From the NCBI GenBank assembly GCA_014529385.2, contig CM043952.1:156126057-156190056 (forward strand): 64,000 bases of DNA, written 5' to 3'. This document shows, piece by piece, positions 11,621-21,309 of the stretch (positions are counted from its first letter, which is position 1; each line of letters starts with the position of its first letter). A program made the position numbers and the translations under genes. The DNA is from Adiantum capillus-veneris (taxonomy: Eukaryota; Streptophyta; Polypodiopsida; Polypodiales; Pteridaceae). The notes under the pieces are model-generated. The model saw nothing but the letters and a program-made list of their open reading frames with translations, did not search any database and was not told where the DNA came from.

Positions 11621-12031
11621 ATGATGGGTGATCTAGCACCAATGGAAACAATAGAGCCGATAAGGAGACCAATGGGAAGGGCACACCCAACTCCTTCCGA
11701 CAGAACAACAGCTAGGGGGCCAACTTTTCCAACAGAAGTTCCACCAGTGGTGGCTGAACGAAACTATAGAGCACCCCCGATAATCCCTAGAGATCATAGA
11801 AGACCGACAAATCCTATATTACCTAGAGGACCTCCTAGAGCACCGCCTAGACCAAGGAATCCTAGAGTAGAAGAGCCTAGACCGAGGGGTCGAGATGGAC
11901 CTCGAAGACATGAGGACGAGTACACTAGGAGAGTAAGACCATCTACATTGCAAAATTTAGTAAAAAAGTATGATGGGTCAGAGGATCCGTATGACCATAT
12001 TGCTGTAGCAAGATTACTTTTGGGTTGGTGA
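11621..12031 (+). pseudogene. gag N-terminal fragment of a Ty3/gypsy element
   Basis: A 137-codon frame starting MMGDLAPMETIEPIRR. The body is Pro/Arg-rich (PRGPPRAPPRPRNPRVEEP, then ARVR-type basic stretches) and ends in VRPSTLQNLVKKYDGSEDPYDHIA, the usual entry into a plant gag domain (KYDGxxDPxxHI). It then runs into ARLLLGW and a stop. The expected continuation is absent; about 50 bases later the Crinkler-type cassette begins at 12083. I therefore read it as gag truncated at or near that insertion. A more 5' ATG (11564) exists, but the Met at 11621 precedes the conserved-looking part. Confidence 0.6.
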
Positions 12032-12082
12032 CTCGGATGGTTGCAATGGATGCTCGTACAGGATACACGGCTTACTGGCCTT

Positions 12083-12328
12083 GACACACACAAGTTTCAT
12101 AGACAGAGAGAGAGAGAGAGCTTCGGTAGTTCACACACACACACACACATTGTACACACACGTGCAGCTAACGGTCAAATTCAAGGGAAAAAGACTTGAA
12201 TTTTGGATTTTTTTTTCCTCCACGTGGCCTTCTTGACGAATAAGATTCAAACGTCTGCGATACTCCCCCCGCGACGAGTTGTTTATAAGATTCAAACGTC
12301 TGCGATACTTTGATAGGGTTTGTTCAAG
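12083..12328 (+). promoter_or_regulatory. putative promoter/5' UTR of the Crinkler-type gene
   Basis: Conserved with 6903-7122, which suggests the promoter travelled with the gene. It holds GA and CA tracts, GTGCAGCTAACGGTC, a T-run, a G-box-like CCACGTGG (about 12220), TTTATAAGA (TATA-like, about 12282) and an internal direct repeat, AAGATTCAAACGTCTGCGAT at 12242 and again at 12287. The other copy has only one unit of that repeat, so this copy gained or the other lost one. Confidence 0.5.
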
Positions 12329-14062
12329 ATGACCTCGGCGAAGCGAAAGCGGGATGCAGATGCACAGAAGGCCGTGCATTTGGCAGAAGCAGAGGAGCAG
12401 CTCTTGCTACTGCAGCGTAAACTTGCCAGACGTGACCAGCTTGACGAGCGGAAGGAAAATCTACGTTCCGCTGCGGTTATTCATACATTAAATATCGTAA
12501 AATCAGAAAGTGTGGACAGGGGGATGTTCGTTGTATTAGAGAAGATCGAATCTCAACAAGAGGAGATAAAATCTCTAATACAAGCAGAAGGGCTTGATGA
12601 AGTCGGGACCATCCGTTCCCAGATCAAGGAGATCAAAACTCTAATAACAAAATGCTTGGCTTCATTAGCTTTTAATGCGTATGTCTAACTCTGCTGCATG
12701 CAGATCTCTCTCCTCCGACCTACATTGACAGGGTCCTTTCTGAGGGGTCCCCTTCGACTGTGGAGAAAGAGGGACTGTACAAGGTTCAGATGCGGGCCAA
12801 TGAGCCGTTATATGAGTGCTGCTTCCCTGCTGTTGCAGAGCCGCCTCTTCCCCTCTCGTTAGCCCACCCCTTGTTTGGGGAGTTTCTTGATGATTTCAGC
12901 AATGTGAGTGCCCCACTTGATGATGATGTGTGCAACTTTGTCGTACAGCTTTGCTTCAGTGTGTTAGGGAGGGCGCAGGTGTTTCATAATGAAGCAGAGT
13001 TCCAGATTGCTTTTAACCGAAAAATGGGAGGTTTTCTTGGTCATACTGTTGCAGTAGATATGATTACATGTCAAACGAAAAAAGTTATGACCGATGCAAC
13101 AGTAATAGCAGGTGACAACTGGGCAGCCTTGGGGGAGCTAAAGTTGGAAAAGGGAGGCACATTGGCGCAGGGGCTTCAATCTTTTGCCTTATATGTCGGC
13201 TCACTACATGCTGAAACAGAGCTGCTTCCATGCTTCTTCATTGAAGTCATCGGTGCCACCATGAGGATAGGAGGTCTCGTCTTTTTGGAGAAAGTGGCAT
13301 GGCAGCCTCTCACTCCCTTCATGAACTGCTTCTACACTGAGCATGACCGGACGGATATGGCTACACTCTGCAGGGCCATGTGCGCTTTGAAGAAGGGACT
13401 AACTGCCTTGCACTCCTACTATATAGAAGCACATCCATCGGTTAACACAATCACCCCCAAGGATATTCCCTATCCTTTGCAGGGTAGGCGGAGTGTCAGG
13501 ATTGGCAACAAATTGATCTTCATTGTCACTCGTGACGATGGAGAACGCAGGATCTTTAAATATTGCAGGCAGTATGGAGAGGGAAGTCCATAGGAGCTGG
13601 GCAGAGGCAGGCTGGGCCCCCCTTTTATATGATTGTAAGCCAATCGCAGGGGGCTGGCTGGAGGTGGAGATGCAGTATCTTGCAGATTGGAACCCTTCTT
13701 TGTCTTTGCTCAAAGCTATGGATGGGGCTGCAAAGCACGAACTACAAGCAGCAATAACTACAGCATTGAAACGAGCTTTATCCATCCCGATTGACGGCTG
13801 CCAAGTAGCACATGGCGATATGAGGCCACCCAATGTCTTGATCAAAAGAGACGATGAGGGCGGCTTTGACATCAAATTCATCGACTTTGATTGGGCTGGG
13901 AAAGTTGGTGTCGCCAGGTATCCTCCTTTTATGAATACAGAGCTGCCATGGCATCCACAAGTGGGAGCAGGAAAGCTTTTGCAACAAGACCATGACACAT
14001 GGTGGCTGGAGGACAAACCAGGTGCCATTTCACCCTCTAACCAAGTGAAGGTCACTGGATGA
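12329..14062 (+). pseudogene. Crinkler (CR)-type protein: coiled coil, PD-(D/E)XK nuclease-like, kinase-like domain; frameshifted
   Basis: Three consecutive reading frames make up one gene. Part 1 (12329-12688; MTSAKRKRDADAQK) is a basic start followed by heptad-rich Leu/Glu/Lys helices. Part 2 (from about 12712, with an internal Met at 12760, to 13593) has the restriction-fold pattern: NEAEFQIAF, TDATV about 50 residues on, ELKLEKG 14 residues later, then QGLQSFALY. Part 3 (about 13580-14062) is a kinase-like C lobe with VAHGDMRPPNVLIK and FIDFDWAGKVGVARYP, the signature seen in Crinkler/CR effector kinases of fungi and oomycetes. The shift between parts 2 and 3 looks like one extra G near 13577-13580; between parts 1 and 2 it could be a shift or a missed intron. 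The family is linked in the literature to transposons and to effector/toxin roles; a function here is not shown. The nested ATG at 13523 is only an in-frame start inside part 3. Confidence 0.75.
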
Positions 14063-14564
14063 GGAGCCATATGAACCTCAATTTCATGTACGGCTTCAAA
14101 TTCAAGGTGGTAGGTGAAAGTTATGGCATTTTTTAAGAGTTGTCCTAGCGTATTTTGGTGCGGAAATCCAGTTGCAAGGTACCTCTACCTCTAGATTTTT
14201 CCATGATTAATCCAAGTTAAAATTTTCTTTTTTCTTAGGGAAATATGTGAAACATGACTAGTTTTTTTGGTGTTTTTTTTTGTAATAATGATTGCTTAGG
14301 GAAATATACAACTTTAATTATTTATTATGTGTTTGGAGTGAACCCTAATCTAAGGGTATCCCTTGTGTTCTCTCAACGTTATTAGAGCATGGGTCTTTCA
14401 AGCTTCAACTGATTTTCAATCCACACCCTACCCCAAGAGCGTGGCTCTACGTCCATTCTTCTTCAGCTTAAAGGCATGACCCTATATAGAGACATTCTCT
14501 AACCCTTCAGTACTGGCTTGATATATCTCATGGTTGTAACTTGTGTATAAAGTTCATGTCCCTC
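14063..14564. other. noncoding stretch after the Crinkler-type gene
   Basis: AT-rich DNA with T-runs near 14221 and 14270. I see no gene, terminal repeat or clear polyadenylation signal. It must contain the 3' end of the cassette, but with no second copy reaching this far the border cannot be placed. Confidence 0.4.
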
Positions 14565-16903
14565 GTCAATTTGTTGTTAAATTCTAATTATGTGTGTGTT
14601 GTCATATCATGTGAAAGAACACTAACCGAGGTGATGGTGCTATTTGTTTATGTTGAGTCCCATGCATGAGCTGGCAACGTGTGGCTCTATTGTAATGTTT
14701 TCCTGCTGTGACGGTGATTTTGCTGAGATGGGAGATATTTGCAGCATCAAGAAAGAAAGATGTTTACGCTAAGCTTTTTGTCAAAGGAGAATATTTTGGG
14801 AGCAAAAACACGAGAATGGGATGTTGAAGAGCCCAAGGATGTAATGGAAAAATTCTAGGGAAGAATTGGAGATTGGAAAATTTCCAGTCGTAAAAGCTTA
14901 TTTTGTAAGAATCCTTTTGTAATTAGCTAGCCACATTTAGGCTCATCTGGGCTCCTATTTGTAATTAAGCCATCTCTTGGTTTTTATTGTCTGGTAAGCC
15001 AAGTGTGTCTACTGGAGTAAAAAGTTATTAAAAGCTAGTAGAAGCTAATGTATAGGGCTAAGTGATAAGTAGTATATTGAGAATCTTTGCAAAGAGCCTT
15101 CTAGCCTCACTGTCTGTCTACATGCATAATTAATCTAAGAAGGATTTCTCTCCATGTGCGTCTCTCATTGTTAATTATGTAGTTTTAGTATGTGAATGTT
15201 TAGCTAGAGACTCGTTGGCATGATTAATCGTCGGTCCATCTGTACATTCAACTCTTGCTTCCATAGATAGTGCTTGCAACTCATCGTTGTTGTGCTTGGG
15301 GTTTGAGTAGAAAAGAATGCATGCTTGCAACTCAACTGTAGTTGGGGTTTGAGTAGAGAAGAAAACATGCTTGCTTGAGTTGAATACATGGTGATTACCT
15401 TGATGTGTAGTCCATTTGTACATTGAATTCTAGCTTTCATAAATAGAGTGCTTACAACTCATCCTTGTATGTTAGGAGCATGGATGCATGTGGGAATGGG
15501 TTTATACTTTTATTGCTTGCAGGCAAGTCAGGACTAACATGGTTGTAGTGTCGAGAGGCGCTTGCAGTGGTGCTAGAGAGTATTCATTAAGTTAGGGTTT
15601 GCACATTATATATAGGCACGAGGGGTTGGAGATCCTTTGTAATCTCTACAATCTATGGTTGGGTGGTTTATCATCTTCCCAAAGCTAGGGTTTCTCTTTC
15701 CAGCTTGTTGGTTTCTTCATAGTGATCTATTAGACCACCCTACCTTTGTATCAAGAATATAGTGCTTGGCTTGGAGACAATTGTCCTTGGCTTCTCAGTT
15801 TAATCATCATGGCCTTGGCCCTTTTATGCACAATTTGTTTGCAAAAGCATAGCATGTGGTGGTTTGGTTTTTTTGGTCCCTTGTCATTTTGTTATTAAGT
15901 TGTAATTATGTGTGTTGTCATATCACGTGAAGAACACTAACCGAGGTGATTGTGCTATTTGTTTATGTTGAGTCTCATGTGAGGTGGTAAACTATGGCTC
16001 TTTTGTAAAGTTTCTTGCTATGAAGGTGATTTTGTTCAGTTGGAAGATATTTGCAACGTCAAGAAAGAAAGCGAAGGTGTATGAGTTCTTTTTGTCAAAG
16101 GATAATATTTAGGGAGCAAAAACATGGGAATGGGAAGAGGAAGAGGCAAGGATGTAATCTATGGAAGAGTTGGAGCCACATTTTTTGGAGAATTTTCAGC
16201 CATAATGCTTGTGTAAATCCTTCTGTAATCAATCTAGCCACATTTAGGCTCATTTGAGCTCCAATTTGTAATTAAGCCATCTCTTAGTTTTTATTGTTCG
16301 GTGGATAAGTGTGTCTACTGAAGTAAAAAGTTAGTAAAAGCTAGCAAAACTAATGGATAGGGTTAAGCTTAGAGTAGTATATTGAGAAGCTTTGCAAAGA
16401 GCACTCTAGCCTCATTGTCTACATGCATAATTAATCAAAGAAGGATTCTCTTCATGTGTGTCTCTCATTGTTAATTGTGTTTTGTAATTAGTTCTAGTTT
16501 GTGAATGTTTAGCTAGAGACTTATACCCTTCACTCTCTCTATGTGTGTGTATGCTTGGGATTTGATTAGAGAAGAATGTGTGCTTACTTGAGTTGATTAC
16601 ATTGTGATTACCTTGTTGTGCATGATTAATTGTAGGTCCATTTGTACATTCACTTCTTACTTCCATAGATAGAGTGCTTGCAACTCATCCTTGTGCTTGG
16701 GGTTGAATTAGAGAAGAATGTGTGCTTGCTTTCGTTGAATACATTATGATTACCTTGTTGTCCATCATTAATTGTCAGTCCGTTTGTAAATTCAATTCTT
16801 GCTTCCATAAATAGAATACTTACAATTGATCGTTATTGTATGTTTGGAGCATGGAATGCATGTGGGAATGGGTTTATACTTCTATTGCTTGTAGGCAAGC
16901 CAT
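14565..16903. repeat. direct repeat: two about 1-kb units, about 1.32 kb apart
   Basis: Unit 1 (about 14565-15531) and unit 2 (about 15882-16903) run in parallel. Shared landmarks are TTGTCATATCA...GAACACTAACCGAGGTGAT (14610 and 15924), TCTACATGCATAATTAATC (15117 and 16417), CCATTTGTACATT (15412 and 16638) and GGGAATGGGTTTATACTT (15494 and 16867). Differences are scattered substitutions and indels. Between them is 350 bp of single-copy DNA. Neither unit has a credible gene; the short frames on both strands are not conserved. Further pieces of the same family lie at 16904-17026 and 42599-43010, on either side of element B. Confidence 0.75.
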
Positions 16904-17026
16904 TAGTGTGTAGATACGAAGATTGTGTCTGTCATTGTTAATTATGTTTTGTGATTAGTTCTAGTTTGTGAATGTTTAGCTAGAGACTTGTGGGACCCAC
17001 TTTACTCTTCACTCTCTCTAGGTGTT

Positions 17027-17939
17027 TGTCAACGGGTCGTCACGACGGATGTTTGCAGCATAGCTTTCTGGCACTAGCATAATGTCAATACTCAGGGAAA
17101 GTGACTCGGATGGGGTACGGAGATTCTTTGAGATCGTCAATCTCAAGAAGTGAATCGTAACAAGAAACACATTAACTCGACAAGCAAACCAACACTCAAT
17201 GATAATGGAAATCTGCTTATGTCCTTTCTCACAGCTCTAGTTCATCACGCCATTTCGACACTCGAACGGATTGGAAATGCAACGAAACTTTAGGAGGATG
17301 TTTAAGACACCTAGGGACACTATCCTAGCAAGTCTGGGTGCAATCCGACAAGGTACCAACATCACAATCCATTATGAAAAAGGTCCTAAAAACTGTAACA
17401 GAACATGCTAGAAATGTCGTCCTATGGTGTAAGAACACTCTCCTATGGTCAAAATGACTAAAAGCAATGATTTAAGTACTCAAATCTGCAATTACAGCTC
17501 ACAGATGCGTAGTCGCGAACCACATCAAAACTGATAATGCTTACACTAAAATGAAAGAGCAAAGGAAGAGGAACACAATGCAAGTTTCGAAATTGAAAAT
17601 TGATTACCTATTTATTAGTTGCGATGATTACAAGGTGGAGCAGCTCGTAGCTTGAGCGTACGTACAACAGAGCTCTTTTCTTCCTTTAAAGATAAGCCTT
17701 TTTTTTCACATTAAGGTTATTGACATTTGTACCTAGGGCATTCTAAATGGCCAGTGACCGACTCACATAAACCTTTACAAATATCATTACAGCATTACAA
17801 CTCAGGGGATTGACATGTTACTGTGGAATCAGGATTTACACAGAGTATTACTACACTAACTCGGAAAATTAATAGAGTAAAAATGTGGCATCCGGCTACG
17901 TGTCCGACAATTGGGCGCCCGTTTGATCTGTCCTCAACA
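17027..17939 (-). repeat. 3' LTR of element B
   Basis: 913 bp, TGTCAACGGG ... GTCCTCAACA on the plus strand. It aligns along its length with the other LTR (24269-25062 and 42474-42593), with many substitutions and few indels, so the element is not recent. The plus-strand order ...GACATGTTACTGTGGAATC gives the uninterrupted version of the site where the 17.4-kb element entered the other LTR. Confidence 0.9.
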
Positions 17940-17952
17940 TTCTCCCCTTCCT
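17940..17952 (-). promoter_or_regulatory. polypurine tract of element B
   Basis: The minus strand reads AGGAAGGGGAGAA immediately inside the 3' LTR, the expected place and composition for a plus-strand primer. Confidence 0.7.
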
Positions 17953-18948
17953 AATTCGTGTCGTCCCTTGACACGCCCTTGTGCAGTCTTGTCATAAGAT
18001 TGTCTTCAGCTTTGTCTTCAAGGTTGGATTTCAGCTTGGGAAGTGCTTTGTCGTTGATGACGCTCCCCCTTTCCTTGAGTGATTCATATCTGTTGTGAAG
18101 AGTTCTTTTGACGTTTCTGTCTTTGTCATTGACTTGCAATACTTCACTAGCTTCAACACTATTGAACTTCTTATGTTTTGTTGTTGGGAGCTTTTTTGCT
18201 GAAGTTATCATTGTTTGTCCGTTGTCTTTGTATGACATTCTTCATCTTTCCATTGATCGTTGAATCTTTGTCTTCAAGGTTGGTCTTTAGCTTCAGAAGA
18301 GCTTTGGCATGGATGACACTCCCCCCTTCCTTGAGTGATTCATATCTGCCATGTTGTTGATACGTGATTTGACCTTTGATCTTTGATTTTCGAGGCAACT
18401 TTCTCTTTGTTGCCAGTCTTGGCCACCATGAAGAAGGATTTTCATGTTTTTGAGTTTGTAGAACCGATCCTCTTTGTGGCGTGGACTTTATGTTGGGTGT
18501 CCACTACAATTTGAGTTGTCTGCCATAGGTCACCGGTGTTGAAGCACTGTGTGAGCTACGTATGGTTGTTGTGGATGACTTTCTTGTGGAATTTGTCATT
18601 GCTTGAGGTTGTACGTCATTCTTTGACTTGCCATTGTTTGATGGATCTTTGTTTTCGACCTTGGAGATAAAAGATTCTCTTGATAAGCATATGCAGATCT
18701 GCAATTTTTGCTCCAATTTGCACTTTTTTGGGAGTTGGCTTCTTTGAAACAGCTTCTGGCGATTCTTCAGGTATGTCAATGATGACATATTCTGGTCATT
18801 GCTTTGCTTCTTTCATGTGCACTTTGGCATCATGCTCAATGAAGTAGCTATTTGTTTCACCTTTTCTGCTTTCACATTCACAAACCTCATCAGCTTCCTT
18901 CAACACCTTTATTGTAAATAAGGGAGTTATATCATAGCCATCTTCATC
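17953..18948 (-). repeat. 3' internal region of element B with about 245-bp degenerate tandem units
   Basis: Noncoding or relict-coding DNA between protease and polypurine tract. A block containing TGAGTGATTCATATCTG occurs at about 18011-18095 and 18260-18352, about 250 bp apart; a further weaker copy may lie near 18600. Minus-strand frames of 75-95 codons (17951-18238, 18171-18398, 18504-18788) translate the repeat as RYESLKERGSVIND and similar Lys-rich peptides, but each is broken. I find no RT motif here, which is why the element is called gag-pro only. Confidence 0.6.
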
Positions 18949-19823
18949 TTAAAATTTGGTGTATGTCACCTCATTTACACAAACATCAAGAGTCGCTAGT
19001 ATTTGATCCCATCCAAAGGGTTCAGATAACTCCTTTGGAAATGGCTCTGGTACATATGCCTCATCTTCTACTGAACGCTCTAGGATGAAATCTTTCTTTC
19101 TAAGACTTCCACTCTCAGGAGCTCCGTACATCCAAATATGTGCTTTGTTTTCCAAATCGGTTGTGGAGTTTAATTCTTCCCCTGGGGTCCATTCTACATC
19201 TCTATAACTATGATCTTTGATACTGATTTTCTTCGTGACCTCTTTGTGTCTCAAGTAGATATAGTCATAGCCCCAGTCTTGTACCATTTTGAGCTGACGC
19301 ATGAATGGTCTGCTCAATATGATATTAAAGTTGCTGCTCTTATGAAAATTCATTATGGCAAAGGTGTCCTCATACTCTATGCCACACAGGATACAATGAT
19401 TTTTTCTAATATTCCTATCGGTTTCTCCACGTATCCATCCGCTAATTGCAGTTTCATTTGAGTTTTTGTAAGAGCAGGCTTTTCCCATTTTTTCCATATT
19501 TCTTTGGTTGCAATGGCAACTCCTGCCCCACTATCTAATATAGGAACCGTCTTTACTCCTTTGTACTCAAGTGGTAAGGTGATGTTTCCTTCTTCCCCTT
19601 CACAGTAGTCACCCACCTTATTTACTAGAAATGGCTTTGTCTGTGGTTTCTTAGGCATGGTGTCATCCCTATTTTCATATGCAAGTTGGTCATGTGAAGG
19701 GATTTCCAGGTTTTTGCCCATTTGGCCCCGTAGATGCGGTCTAATTTTTAGTAGCTTTGAGAGATAAAGCATGCATTGTATAGGAGAAGACATCAATTCA
19801 TGCAAGCTCTTGGTATCTATCAT
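18949..19823 (-). pseudogene. retropepsin-type protease region of element B
   Basis: Aspartic protease that would process Gag. Two overlapping minus-strand frames: 19823-19377 carries KVGDYCEGEEGNITLP and the active-site motif VPILDSGAGVAIATKE; 19497-18949 continues with CGIEYEDTFAIMNFHKSSN, ILSRPFMRQLKMVQDWGYD and then a tail with HIWMYGAPESGSLRKKD and a poorly conserved acidic end. The frame change falls at about 19375-19390 inside the protease fold, so a single protein is not readable. The intact DSG triad residue, the hydrophobic-hydrophobic-Gly-like flap region and the shared order with 5224-5879 support the family call. Confidence 0.8.
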
Positions 19824-21309
19824 TTTTGGTGTGGCTTTGCACTAAGAAGGTACCACTTTAACCTTCAATTTTGTTTTGAGTTCTCCTATGAAAGATGGCA
19901 AAGTCTGTAGAGAATGTGGTTTGCTCTCTTCAGATGCGACAAACCCGACATCCCCATATAAACATCTTATATCCCCTGGGAAAAATTTCTGATCCATGTT
20001 TATCTAAGGGAAGGTGCTGACTGTAAAGTAGCACTACCATCTTTTTGGTTTCTAATTGATTTCCATAAGGATTGTGACCACGGTTCTTCTACCTCCAAAA
20101 TAGGCATCATTGGTTGTGAGCCCACCCCATCGGTGGTATTGGCTATTTCCATTGTATTTAAAGGTTCCTCAACTCCTGGATCTTCCTCTTCATTTACAAT
20201 ACCACGACTTTCCAATTCTTGGATTTTTCGCGGATTAGCACCTCCGTTTTTGGAGCATCTGGAACTGGTTTCATAAGAGCTTGGGCCTTCTAGATGAGCT
20301 CCTTGTACATTTGCAACCTCTCTTTCTCATACCCCGGGTGAGGATACGTCAGCCATCTATCCTCTTGGGTTTGGTTAGTCTTTAATCTAGCATCATAAGC
20401 TTTCAATATCGCATCCAAAGGTTCAAAGACTTTGTTGACCAAGACTGAACCTCCCGAGTTAGTCTTTGACTCTTTAGGCCCCTTTGCGTTTTTCTTGCTT
20501 TGTTGCTCTCGTTTAAGCTGTTCTTTTATTTGATTTAGTTCAGTTTCCAAAGCAGCTTTCTCATGCAGCCTCTTTGCTTTCATTTTATCCCGTTTGGCTT
20601 CCACGACTTTCTTGTTGTTCTCACCAGTATGTTCTCAATTTTTGTTTGAACATGCAATGTGGCTTCCTCGGCTGGTTTGTTTTTGGCAGCTTTTTGAGCT
20701 TCAGCTCGAGTCATCACATTTAAAGGAATGGCGGGTTCTACCTCGGATCCGCTTGAAGAAGGCATTATGCCTACAACGTTCATTGTTGCTTTCCCCTTGT
20801 GGTTTGGATTTTTTGTAGAGTGTTGGTGTAGATGGTGTATCCCACAACATTCACATAATACAAATAATTCTATTTTTCGACCCTTGTTTGGACAACTTCG
20901 TGCCCATTGATCACCTCCACACTCATAGCATGGACCGTCTTGTTTCACAGCTGGTGATCCAACCAATGGTTGTTCTAGCCTGGTAAGAATGTTCTTCAAA
21001 CCATATTCTTGATTGGCTATGAACATGAGTGTATTTGCATCCCTTTGGAATCCTCTCAGATATGTGCTCTGGCATTGTTTTTTGCTGGAAGTAGGTAGAG
21101 ATCGGAGTACCCTTGTACATATATCTCTCTAGGTCAATTGGATCAACAAGTTTGTACTCTCTTCCATACTTATCTACCATCAAAACTTGCACTCCATTAG
21201 CATATGTATACATGAACGCATAGAGATTCTTATGGGTGGTCAACTCTCTAGCGTAGGGCTCCACACACTTGTAGAAGATATATGGATCTCCATTTGTGAA
21301 CCTATACAA
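19824..21309 (-). pseudogene. gag region of element B with zinc knuckle and coiled coil
   Basis: Minus-strand coding remnants in order: an N-terminal domain (21309 to about 21050; TNGDPYIFYKCVEPYAREL, VDKYGREYKLVDP) homologous to gag of element A; a zinc-knuckle-like segment near 20930-20890 (CYECGGDQWARSCP, with Gln where His is usual) and a second Cys/His patch (CECCGIHHLHQH); then a basic coiled coil (20604 to about 20450; KAALETELNQIKEQLKREQQ) ending YPHPGYEKERLQMYKEL. At least three frame changes separate these pieces (near 21020, 20600 and 20280). Compared with element A the central Retrotrans_gag-like domain is not evident, another sign of a reduced element. Confidence 0.7.

Noticed and set aside
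13399-14070. 223-codon minus-strand ORF
   Set aside because: It is the antisense shadow of the kinase-like domain, whose motifs read on the plus strand.
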